64,000 nucleotides of DNA from Gemmatimonadetes bacterium SCN 70-22. GTDB lineage: Bacteria; Gemmatimonadota; Gemmatimonadetes; Gemmatimonadales; Gemmatimonadaceae. Below are positions 33,641 to 41,492 of this stretch, piece after piece. Positions within the stretch are counted from its first letter, which is position 1. Every line of letters begins with the position of its first letter. The position numbers were made by a program, and so were the translations under genes. The notes under the pieces were generated by a model. It searched no databases. It was not told the origin of the DNA and saw nothing but the letters and a program-made list of their open reading frames with translations. The stretch is taken from positions 1 to 64,000 of the forward strand of contig MEDZ01000024.1 in the NCBI GenBank assembly GCA_001724275.1. The letters are read 5' to 3'.

Positions 33641-36106
33641 CTACTCCTCCCGCAGCACCGTCGCCGGATCCAGGCGCGCTGCGCGGCGGGCGGGGACCCA
33701 CCCCGCCAGCAACCCCACCAGCACCAGCGCCAGCGCCCCGGCGCCGAAGGAGAACGGGTCGCGCGGCGTGAGCCCGTAGAGCAACCCGCCGACGAAACGC
33801 GACAGCCACCACGAGGCCAGACTGCCCAGCACCACGCCGGCCACCACCAGCGCCGCCACGCGCGCCATGACGAGGCGCATGATCCCGGCCGGCGCCGAGC
33901 CCAACGCCATCCGGATCCCGAGCTCCGCCCGGCGCCTGGTGACGGCGTAGGCGGTCACGCCGTACAGCCCGACGCCCGCCAGGAGCAAGGCGAGGGCCCC
34001 GAAGAAGGCGGAGAGCATGGCCACCAGCCGCTCCTGCGTCAGCGATCCCTGCACCTGCTGCTCGAGCGGCGTCACGCGCAGGGAGAGGGCGGGGTCCACC
34101 TGCGCGAGGGCGGCCACGATCGCGCGTCCCAGCGTGGCTGGCGCACCGCGCTCGGCCCGCACGCTCAGCGAGATCGACGACGGCGTCCTCCCGTTCTGGG
34201 CCAGGGGGAGGTACATCGTCGGCGGGAGGGTGTCGCGCAGCCCGCCGTACACGGCGTCGCGTGCCAGTCCCACGATCTCGATCGTGCGCCCCGGCTCCCC
34301 CATGAAGCCGGGCTGCCGGATGATGCGCCCGATCGGGTTGCCGCCCCCCAGGTGCTTGCGCACGAAGGTCTCGTTGACCACCGCAACCATCGGCGCCCCC
34401 TCGCGGTCGCGCGCGTCGATGTCGCGCCCGGCCAGCAGCGGCGTCCCGTACGTCGCGAACCAACCGGGGGTGAGGACGTTGACGTTGGTCGAGCGCTCCT
34501 CCTCGGAGCGCGGCGGCATCCCGTCCACCTCGACCAGGTTGTTCCAGGTGGTCCCGCTCACCGGCGTCACCACGGAGAGCGCGGCCTGGCTCACGCCGGG
34601 GACGCCGAGTGCCGCGCGTTGCAGCCGCTCGTACAGCGCCACCCGCGCCAGCGTGTCGACCGCGCTTCGCGTGGCATCGACCCGGACGACCAGGACACGG
34701 TCGCGGTCGAAGCCCAGGCGCATGCTCGTGAGCGTGGCGAACGTGCGCAGGAACAGGGCGGCCCCGACGACGAGGACCAGCGAGAGCGCGACCTGCATGA
34801 CCACGAGGCTTCCGCCGAGCCCGGCGCGCGCGTCGCCCGAGTTGCCGCGCCCCTGCTCGCGCATCGCCTCCATGGGGCGCGCGCGCGCCGCCCGCAGCGC
34901 GGGCGCCGTGCCGAAGAGCAGCGCGGTCCCGACGGCGACGGCGGCGGTGAAGGCGAAGACGCGCCAGTCCAGCGACAGGTCGAGCGCAGCCGGAGTCCCC
35001 CGGAGCGCGAGCTGCCTCACGAGCAGCCGGCTCCCCCACACGGCGAAGAAGATCCCGAGTATCGCCCCGCTCGCGGAGAGGAGCGCGCTCTCGGCGAACA
35101 GCTGCCGTGCCAGCTGCGCGCGCGAGGCCCCGAGCGCCTGGCGCACGCTGAGCTCGTGACGGCGCGCGGTGGCGCGGGCCAGGAGGAGGTTGGCGATGTT
35201 GCCGCAGGCGATGAGGAGGACGAGCCCCACCACCGCCATGATGGTGAGCAGGGGGCGCTGGTACTGGTCACGCAGCCGCGACGTCCCCGTGCTCGCCTCC
35301 ATCAGCGTGTACGGATCGCGCAGGTAGCGCTCGACGTTCTCGGGACGGTAGTGCGGGGGGATGGTGGCCTCGCGCACTTGCGGCTGCATCTGGCGCAATG
35401 CGGCGTTGGCCGCGGCCAGTGACTGCCCCGACTCGAGCCGTACCATGGCCTGCAGCCACCACCACGACCGCTGGTCGAGCGCACTCTCGTTCCCCCGGAT
35501 GGCGCGCTCGGTCCCCAGCGGGATGGCGACGTCGAAGCGGCGCCCCACCTCGGGGCCGAAGAAGCCCGGCGGCGTGACGCCGACGATGGTGAACGTCCTG
35601 CCCTCGAGGGTGATGCCGCGGCCGATCACGTCGCGCGCCCCGCCGTACTGGCGCTGCCAGTAGTCGTGCGAGATGACGGCCACCAGCCCGGCGTCGCCCC
35701 CGCCCCTCCGGTCGTCGGATGGGGTGAAGACCCGCCCGACGACGGCCGGGACACCGAGCACGTCGAAGATCCGCCCGCTGGCATACATCCCGTCGACCAG
35801 CTCCGCCTCACCGCCAGTTGCAAGGTTGAAGCGCTGCATCGACCACGCGAAGGCGCCGTCGAACGCCTCCTCGCGCGCGCGGATCTCCTCCCAGATGGGA
35901 TTGGTGAGCGACGCCGGCCGGCCCTCGTTCGTGAGCAGCGCCAGGCGGCCGGCGTGCGGGACCGGGAGCGTACGCAGGATCAGCGTGTCGAGGATGGAGA
36001 ACATCGCCGTGTTCGCCCCGATCCCCAGGGCCAGCGAGAGGATCGCGACGATGCTCACGAGCGGGGTGCGCCGGAGGGCGCGCCAGGCATCACGGAGGTT
36101 GTGCAC
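33641..36106 (-). CDS. ADOP-type ABC transporter permease (MacB/FtsX-like, duplicated)
   Basis: This 821-residue protein is typical of the acidobacterial duplicated orphan permease family. It starts with HNLRDAWRALRRTPLVSIVAILSLALGIGANTAMFS and has a MacB-type periplasmic domain. Three helices follow around PLLTIMAVVGLVLLIACGNIANLLLARATARRHELSVRQALGASRAQL. A second FtsX-like unit sits at the end (VGLYGVTAYAVTRRRAELGIRMALGS) and the chain closes with a WVPARRAARLDPATVLR motif. These permeases occur without their own ATPase and their cargo is unknown. A GTG start at 36106 fits the usual N-terminus; the longer frame is not needed. Confidence 0.88.
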   Translation of the reverse strand: MHNLRDAWRALRRTPLVSIVAILSLALGIGANTAMFSILDTLILRTLPVPHAGRLALLTNEGRPASLTNPIWEEIRAREEAFDGAFAWSMQRFNLATGGEAELVDGMYASGRIFDVLGVPAVVGRVFTPSDDRRGGGDAGLVAVISHDYWQRQYGGARDVIGRGITLEGRTFTIVGVTPPGFFGPEVGRRFDVAIPLGTERAIRGNESALDQRSWWWLQAMVRLESGQSLAAANAALRQMQPQVREATIPPHYRPENVERYLRDPYTLMEASTGTSRLRDQYQRPLLTIMAVVGLVLLIACGNIANLLLARATARRHELSVRQALGASRAQLARQLFAESALLSASGAILGIFFAVWGSRLLVRQLALRGTPAALDLSLDWRVFAFTAAVAVGTALLFGTAPALRAARARPMEAMREQGRGNSGDARAGLGGSLVVMQVALSLVLVVGAALFLRTFATLTSMRLGFDRDRVLVVRVDATRSAVDTLARVALYERLQRAALGVPGVSQAALSVVTPVSGTTWNNLVEVDGMPPRSEEERSTNVNVLTPGWFATYGTPLLAGRDIDARDREGAPMVAVVNETFVRKHLGGGNPIGRIIRQPGFMGEPGRTIEIVGLARDAVYGGLRDTLPPTMYLPLAQNGRTPSSISLSVRAERGAPATLGRAIVAALAQVDPALSLRVTPLEQQVQGSLTQERLVAMLSAFFGALALLLAGVGLYGVTAYAVTRRRAELGIRMALGSAPAGIMRLVMARVAALVVAGVVLGSLASWWLSRFVGGLLYGLTPRDPFSFGAGALALVLVGLLAGWVPARRAARLDPATVLREE

Positions 36107-36275
36107 GGGCGGGCTCGATGGAGGGGACTGCGGGTTGGATGCCGTGAGGCGAAGGATGGTTGCTCGCGTCGCGGGGCTCGTGGCGTCAGCGGTAATGGCC
36201 ACGCGCCGGTGCCGGCGCGCCATCCGTGATAAGAGGACGCTAAGGGAATGGGGTGGATACCGTGGGTTGCCCGAC

Positions 36276-36303
36276 TTGTCAGATCGGGGTCCGGGCATAG
36301 TGT
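36276..36303 (+). promoter_or_regulatory. Weak promoter candidate of the haem-copper operon
   Basis: TTGTCA and TAGTGT are spaced by 16 bases, 53 bases before the first gene's GTG. A short GCAGC-TTT-GCTGC hairpin follows at 36314-36326 in the presumed leader. The -10 match is poor. Confidence 0.3.
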
Positions 36304-36355
36304 GACGAGACATGCAGCTTTGCTGCGGTATCTCACTTCATGCAGGAGGAAGCGC

Positions 36356-36898
36356 GTGACCGTCGAGATCGTCGGCATCGTCACCTTGGTTGGCGCCATC
36401 GCCATCTGGATCATCGCGTGGGTCGTCGCCACGCGCCGCCCCATGGCGGCGATCGAGGATGTCCGCCCAGGCATCTACCGGACCAGGCGGGGCTACTTCA
36501 TCGCCCTGACCGCCGTCCTCGTCGCCGCGCTCGTCATGACGCTGCGCCACACGCCGTACGCGTCGGCACAGGACGAGCCCACGGCCGTGACGCTCGTCGC
36601 CAACGGCGTGATGTGGGGGTGGCAGATCACGTCCGGCCAGGCGAGTCCAGGTGGCGGCAGCGGCATCGTCCTCCCGGTCGGACGCCCGGTGACGTTCGAT
36701 GTGGGGTCGCTCGACGTGAATCACGGCTTCGGCATCTACCGGCCCGACGGATCGCTGCTCGCGCAGGCGCAGGCGATGCCCGGCTATCGCAACGAGCTGA
36801 CGGTGACCTTTCCGGTCGCGGGCACGTATCGCGTCTTCTGCCTCGAGTACTGCGGGCTCGGGCATCACATGATGTTCGCATCGCTGGAGGCACGCTGA
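36356..36898 (+). CDS. CuA-binding subunit II of a haem-copper oxidoreductase (oxidase or sNOR)
   Basis: This 180-residue protein has two N-terminal membrane helices (about residues 3-22 and 40-58) and a periplasmic cupredoxin domain. The CuA ligands are all present: the His in VNHGFGIY and the cluster CLEYCGLGHHMM (Cys-x3-Cys-x3-His-x2-Met). The domain receives electrons from cytochrome c or a cupredoxin and passes them to subunit I. A very good AGGAGGA site precedes the GTG. Subunit I, a SCO copper chaperone and a membrane protein follow directly, so this is the first gene of a four-gene operon. Confidence 0.85.
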   Translation: MTVEIVGIVTLVGAIAIWIIAWVVATRRPMAAIEDVRPGIYRTRRGYFIALTAVLVAALVMTLRHTPYASAQDEPTAVTLVANGVMWGWQITSGQASPGGGSGIVLPVGRPVTFDVGSLDVNHGFGIYRPDGSLLAQAQAMPGYRNELTVTFPVAGTYRVFCLEYCGLGHHMMFASLEAR

Positions 36899-36901
36899 CC
36901 C

Positions 36902-38353
36902 ATGTCCATGTCGACTCCTGCCGCGCCTCACGCGGCCAAGAGGATGGTGATGGTCTGGGCCGTCACGGTGATCCTCACCCTCCTCGTGCTCATGGTGCTC
37001 GGCCTCCTGATGCGAATGAGCCAGGCCGGGGCCCTCGCCGTGCGCCCCGACTACTTCTACGCGATGATGACGCTGCACGGCCTGGGGATGGCCGGGACGC
37101 TGTTCATCGGCGGCGTGATCGCCGTCTGGTATCACGCGTTTAGGTACGTGCAGCCGAGCCTCGCGCTCTTCCGCTGGATCTACGTCCTGGTCCTCGTCGG
37201 CACCGTGGGCGTGATCGTCGCCACGCTGGTCGGGCGACACGGATCGGGGTGGTACATGCTCTACCCGCTCCCGTTCATCACGACCTGGGCCCGGTGGTCC
37301 ACGTCGCTCGCCATCGTCTCGATCCTGGTGCTCGGCGTGGCGTGGCTCCTGGCCCAGCTCGAGCTGCTGCGGGCGTTCGCGGCGCGGTACGGGGCGCGCC
37401 GCCTCCTGGCGTGGGAGTACATCACGGGGGCAACGCCGCAGGAGCCGCTCCCCTCGTTCATCCTGATCGCGACCGTCTCGCTGCTTGCCGGAGCCATCAC
37501 CACCGTGGTCGGTGCCGTGGTGATGATGCTGTACCTGTTCAAGTGGTTCGTGCCGGCGCTGCAACTCGACGCTCTCCTGCTCAAGGACCTGATGTTCCTC
37601 TTTGGGCACACCCTGGTGAACATCACCATGTACCTGGGGGTCGCCCTGCTGTATGAGCGTCTCCCGCTCTATACCGGCCGCGCCTGGTCGGTGAACCGCG
37701 TGGTGGCCCTGGCGTGGAATGCGACGCTCGTCTTCGTCCTGTTCGCCTTCCTGCATCACCTCTACATGGACTTCGCCCAGCCGAAGGCGCTGCAGGTGAT
37801 CGGGCAGGTGGCGTCGTACTTCAGCGCGATCCCGGCGACCGTGGTGACCATGTTCGGCGCCGCGACGCAGGTGTACCGCGCCGACGTGAAGTGGAGCTTT
37901 GCGCCGATTGCGTACTACCTGGGAATCGTGGGATGGGCCGTGGGAGGACTCGCCGCCGTGCTCGACTCGACGATCGCGGTCAACGTGTACTTCCACAACA
38001 CGCTCTGGGTGCCGGGGCACTTCCACACGTACTTCCTGGTCGGATACGTGCTGATGCTCTTCGCCGCCCTGCACGAGATCGTATCCCCCGAGGCACAGTC
38101 GCGCGCCAAGGCGGCGCTGGCGGTCTTCGTGGTCGGCGGGTATGGCTTCGTCACCATGTTCTATCTCGGCGGATTGGCCGCCGTCCCCCGGCGCTACGCC
38201 ACCTACCAGGCAATCCCGATCAAGCAGGTGGCGGCCGCCGGACAGGCCCTGGCCGGCTACGCGGCGTGGTTCGTCGGGCTCGTCCTGGTCGGGTTGCTCC
38301 TGTACCTCGCCGCGCTCGTGGGGGAATGGCGACGGAACTGGGCCGTGGTGTGA
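36902..38353 (+). CDS. Haem-copper oxidoreductase subunit I lacking the helix-VI tyrosine (sNOR-like)
   Basis: This 483-residue, about 12-helix catalytic subunit keeps the haem and CuB histidines: MTLHGLGM in helix II, FGHTLVNITMY in helix VI, FLHHLYMDF in helix VII and HNTLWVPGHFHTYF in helix X. In oxygen-reducing A- and B-type enzymes a tyrosine four residues after the helix-VI histidine is crosslinked to it (HPEVY or HPLVY). Here that place is asparagine (HTLVN). Loss of this tyrosine and the CuA - subunit I - SenC - membrane protein order are features of sNOR-type nitric oxide reductases. An oxygen-reducing B-type enzyme is the alternative. Confidence 0.78.
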   Translation: MSMSTPAAPHAAKRMVMVWAVTVILTLLVLMVLGLLMRMSQAGALAVRPDYFYAMMTLHGLGMAGTLFIGGVIAVWYHAFRYVQPSLALFRWIYVLVLVGTVGVIVATLVGRHGSGWYMLYPLPFITTWARWSTSLAIVSILVLGVAWLLAQLELLRAFAARYGARRLLAWEYITGATPQEPLPSFILIATVSLLAGAITTVVGAVVMMLYLFKWFVPALQLDALLLKDLMFLFGHTLVNITMYLGVALLYERLPLYTGRAWSVNRVVALAWNATLVFVLFAFLHHLYMDFAQPKALQVIGQVASYFSAIPATVVTMFGAATQVYRADVKWSFAPIAYYLGIVGWAVGGLAAVLDSTIAVNVYFHNTLWVPGHFHTYFLVGYVLMLFAALHEIVSPEAQSRAKAALAVFVVGGYGFVTMFYLGGLAAVPRRYATYQAIPIKQVAAAGQALAGYAAWFVGLVLVGLLLYLAALVGEWRRNWAVV

Positions 38354-38982
38354 TCGACGGGCGTGCACGCCGCGCCGTGCGCGGGGTGCGCGGCGGGCTG
38401 GCGCTGGTGGGCGTCGTGGCGCTCATCGGATGGTGGACGCACGGCTTCCGGGCGTTCACCACCGACGGCGCGGCGCTCGCCGCCGCCGGCCCGCTGCCGC
38501 ATGCCGCGCCGCCGCTCTCCTTCTGGCAGCTGGCGGGCGAGCGCGGCTCGCTCGAGGCCTACCGCGGACGCTACGTCCTCCTCACCTTCATGTACCTGCA
38601 TTGCCCCGACGTGTGCCACCTGGTCACGGCGCGCCTGCGACAGGCGTATGGGCGGCTCGGTGACCTCGTGCCGGGACGGGTGGTGTTCCTGAGCCTCTCG
38701 ATCGATCCGGCGCGGGACGACCCCGCCTCGCTCGGCGAGCACTGGCGCGCGTTGGGGGCTGGGCCGGGGTGGATCATGGGGGGCGTGAACGAGGGCGACG
38801 ATCGACGCCTGGACGCGTCGCTCGCGCGGCTCGGCGTCTGGGTGACGCGCCTCCCCGACGGGCGGATCAACCATGCCGCCTCCAGCTTTCTCATCGACCC
38901 CGCCGGCCAGGTCGTGGCCGTCTTCCGCCCCGAGGTGACGGCGGACTCGCTCGTCGCCGCGTTGCGCGCCGTGGCCCGATGA
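38350..38982 (+). CDS. SCO1/SenC copper chaperone
   Basis: This 210-residue thioredoxin-fold protein has an N-terminal membrane anchor (GLALVGVVALIGWW). The copper site is CPDVC (Cys-x3-Cys) in YLHCPDVCHL, with the distant histidine in INHAASSFLIDP. SCO proteins deliver copper to the CuA centre, which fits its place after both enzyme subunits. The GTG start overlaps the stop of subunit I by four bases, showing translational coupling. Confidence 0.88.
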   Translation: MIDGRARRAVRGVRGGLALVGVVALIGWWTHGFRAFTTDGAALAAAGPLPHAAPPLSFWQLAGERGSLEAYRGRYVLLTFMYLHCPDVCHLVTARLRQAYGRLGDLVPGRVVFLSLSIDPARDDPASLGEHWRALGAGPGWIMGGVNEGDDRRLDASLARLGVWVTRLPDGRINHAASSFLIDPAGQVVAVFRPEVTADSLVAALRAVAR

Positions 38983-39596
38983 CGAGGCCGGTGCTCGCGT
39001 TCGCCCTGGCGGTGGTGCTGGCCATGCCGCCGCAGGCCCAGTGGTTCAGCGCCACCATGCCCCGCCACCAACTGTTGCAGGTGCCGGCCATGCTCGTCCT
39101 CGGCGCCGTTGCGGCTCACGGGTCGAGACGCCGGCGCCCCGGGAGCGCCCCGGCGTGGGATCCGGCGATCCTCGTGCTCGCCGTCGGCGCGATGATGTTC
39201 TGGATGGTGCCGCGCTCGCTCGATCTCGCCGCGTCGAGCACCGTCGCCGACCAGCTCCTGCACGTCTCGTGGTTCCTGGCGGGAGCGGCCCTCGCGCACG
39301 CGCTGCCGCGCACCACCCTTGCCGTGACGATGGCGCTCGGAATCCATGGCGTCGCGATGGTCGCCGCCATCGGGCTGGTCTACACGCTGTATCCGGGCCT
39401 CATCTGCACGGCCTACAACATGGAGCAGCAGCGCGCCACGGGGCATGCGATGCTGTACGCGGCGCCCATGCTGGCCGTCGTGCTCTGGGGGTGGGCCGTG
39501 CGGCGCATGGCGTCGCCGGTCGGGATCCCGGCGGCGGCTCCCTCATCGTCGGGGGAGCCTGCTCCCTCGGGCGGCCCCCTCACGGAGGCGCCGTGA
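38979..39596 (+). CDS. Integral membrane protein of the haem-copper operon
   Basis: This 205-residue protein has about six hydrophobic helices. ATMPRHQLLQVPAMLVLG near the N-terminus and DQLLHVSWFLAGAALAH carry conserved-looking histidines, as seen in small membrane proteins (DUF1404/CtaG-like) that accompany haem-copper enzymes. The ATG overlaps the SCO stop (ATGA), so it is the fourth gene of the operon and matches the position of orf1 in norSY-senC-orf1. An assembly role is likely but unproven. Its last 17 bases overlap the end of the convergent epimerase gene. Confidence 0.7.
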   Translation: MTRPVLAFALAVVLAMPPQAQWFSATMPRHQLLQVPAMLVLGAVAAHGSRRRRPGSAPAWDPAILVLAVGAMMFWMVPRSLDLAASSTVADQLLHVSWFLAGAALAHALPRTTLAVTMALGIHGVAMVAAIGLVYTLYPGLICTAYNMEQQRATGHAMLYAAPMLAVVLWGWAVRRMASPVGIPAAAPSSSGEPAPSGGPLTEAP

Positions 39597-40554
39597 CACG
39601 GGGCGCGGCGTCCCGCCAGGCCATGAACGCCTCGCGCGACGTCATCGCCGGCCGGTAGCCGAAGACCTCCTTCAGCCGCGTGTTGTCGAGCACCGGGCGA
39701 TATCGCAGGAAGGCGACCTGCGCGGGGCCGTAGCGCGTGAGGCCGAGGGGGGCGAGCACCGCGAGCGCCCCGCGCAGCAGCCAGGCCGGGATCCGCAGGA
39801 CGGGCTTGTGCAGGAGCGTCGCGATCTCGTCGATCGTCACGACACCGTCACCTGCAACATTGAAGATCCCCGTCACCGGGGTGTCCACGCCCCGCACGAG
39901 GCAGCGGACGACGTCGCGATCGTGCACGAAGACGAAGGGCGATGCCGAGCCGCTGACCGCGAGGAGCCGCCGCTTCTCGAACAGGGCGGTGATCTGGTTG
40001 CTGACCGTGGCGCCAAGGATCGTCCCGACGCGGAAGACCACCTGCTCGAGGGCGGGGTGGTCGCGCCGGTAGGTGGCGAGCATCTCCTCGACCAGCCGCT
40101 TGTGCCAGGCGTAGGCAAACGAGTCGTTGCCGCGGAGGGGGTCCGTCTCACGCAGTCGCGCGGGGTTGTCGGCGTGATAGCCGTAGGCTGCCCCGCTCGA
40201 GGTCACGACGATGCGCCGGACCCGTGCGGCCACGCACCCCTCGAGGACGCGCCGCGTCCCGCCGACGTCGACCGCGTACTCGACGTCGCGGGTGCTCCCC
40301 CTGGGCGGGGTGACGATGGAGGCGAGGTGCACGACCACCGTGGTGCCGTGCGCCTGCATCACGGCCTCGAGCCCCGCGTCGCGCACGTCGTGCCTGACGA
40401 ACCTCACGCCGTCGGGAAGCGCCTCCGGGGCGCGGATGTCGGCGGCGACGACCGTGCCGAAGCGCCCGGCGCGCACCCCCTCGGCCAGCTCGGCCACCAG
40501 GAGGCGTCCGATGTAGCCGGACGAACCGGTGACGAGGATCGAGGGCCGCATCAT
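39580..40554 (-). CDS. NAD-dependent epimerase/dehydratase
   Basis: This 324-residue extended short-chain dehydrogenase starts with the NAD-binding ILVTGSSGYIGRLL (about residues 5-18). VVVHLASIVTPP and VTSSGAAYG follow, and the catalytic pair is Tyr-x3-Lys in FAYAWHKRLVEE. The C-terminal half is the variable substrate domain, so the nucleotide sugar or other substrate is unknown. It starts at one of two adjacent ATGs and lies 35 bases after the symporter gene, probably as the last gene of that operon. Confidence 0.83.
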   Translation of the reverse strand: MMRPSILVTGSSGYIGRLLVAELAEGVRAGRFGTVVAADIRAPEALPDGVRFVRHDVRDAGLEAVMQAHGTTVVVHLASIVTPPRGSTRDVEYAVDVGGTRRVLEGCVAARVRRIVVTSSGAAYGYHADNPARLRETDPLRGNDSFAYAWHKRLVEEMLATYRRDHPALEQVVFRVGTILGATVSNQITALFEKRRLLAVSGSASPFVFVHDRDVVRCLVRGVDTPVTGIFNVAGDGVVTIDEIATLLHKPVLRIPAWLLRGALAVLAPLGLTRYGPAQVAFLRYRPVLDNTRLKEVFGYRPAMTSREAFMAWRDAAPRVTAPP

Positions 40555-40589
40555 CGCGCCGGGGAGGCGTGCATCGGCATGCGCCCCCG

Positions 40590-41492
40590 TCACCGGGGGA
40601 GGGGGCGACGCGCCCAGTATGCCGCCAGCGACAACCCCGCGACGATGTGCCAGATCCCCCACCACGCCGCCACGATCGCCATCCCCCCGAGCCCGTCGAA
40701 GAAGGTGAAGATCAGGATCAATCCGAGCCCGGAGTTCTGGATCCCGACCTCGAAGCTCACCGCGCGCCGGTCGCGCTCCGGGAGCCCGAGGGCGGCGGCG
40801 GTCCAGTAGCCCGTGGCCAGCGCCATGGCGTTGTGCAGCGCCACCGCGACCACCACCAGCTGCACGTACGTCACGAAGTATGTCCAGTTGCCAGCCAGCG
40901 CCGCCACGAGGAACGCCCCGAACACCGCGATCGAGAATCGCTTGAGGGGGAGCCGCGCCCGCTGGGCGAACCGCGGCCAGCGGCGCGCGACCATCACGCC
41001 GAGCGTGAGCGGAATGCCGAGCAGGACGAAGATGGTGACGAACATCTCCAGCGGGTCGACCGCCACGTCCCGCAGGATGGCGCTCGTCGGCCCGTACAGC
41101 GCCCCCCAGAAGCGCAGCACCAGCGGCGTCAGCACCACCGACAGCACCGTCGATGCGGAGCTGATGCTGACCGAGAGGGCGGTGTTGCCGCCGGCCAGGT
41201 GCACCAGGAAGTTGGAGATGTTTCCCGCCGGGCAGCTGGCGACGAGCATCATCCCGAGGGCGATGCTGGGCGACGGGCGGATGAGGAGGACGAGGAGGAA
41301 GGTGAACGCCGGGAAGACCAGGAAGTGCCCGGCGAGCCCGATGAGGACCGGACGCGGGTTGGCCGCCACGCGCCGGAAGTCCTCGGCACTCAGGTCGAGC
41401 GCCACCCCGAACATCACGATCGCCAGGATCGCGTTCAGTGCATGCAGCGTCGCAGGGCTGAAGTTGAGCCGGACCGCATCGAGCTCGCTCAC
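40590..41492 (-). CDS. Bile acid:sodium symporter family (BASS) transporter
   Basis: This 300-residue protein has about nine or ten helices of the BASS/ASBT fold. The characteristic segments are IVMFGVALDLSAEDFRRV, MLVASCPAGNISNFLVHLAGGNTALSVSISSASTVLSVVLTPLVL and FEVGIQNSGLGLILI, the last two forming the crossover region that binds sodium. Bacterial members carry organic acids, including pantoate, bile acids and 2-keto acids. The GTG start overlaps the stop of the TPP enzyme gene by four bases, hinting that it moves that enzyme's substrate or product. Confidence 0.85.
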   Translation of the reverse strand: MSELDAVRLNFSPATLHALNAILAIVMFGVALDLSAEDFRRVAANPRPVLIGLAGHFLVFPAFTFLLVLLIRPSPSIALGMMLVASCPAGNISNFLVHLAGGNTALSVSISSASTVLSVVLTPLVLRFWGALYGPTSAILRDVAVDPLEMFVTIFVLLGIPLTLGVMVARRWPRFAQRARLPLKRFSIAVFGAFLVAALAGNWTYFVTYVQLVVVAVALHNAMALATGYWTAAALGLPERDRRAVSFEVGIQNSGLGLILIFTFFDGLGGMAIVAAWWGIWHIVAGLSLAAYWARRPLPR

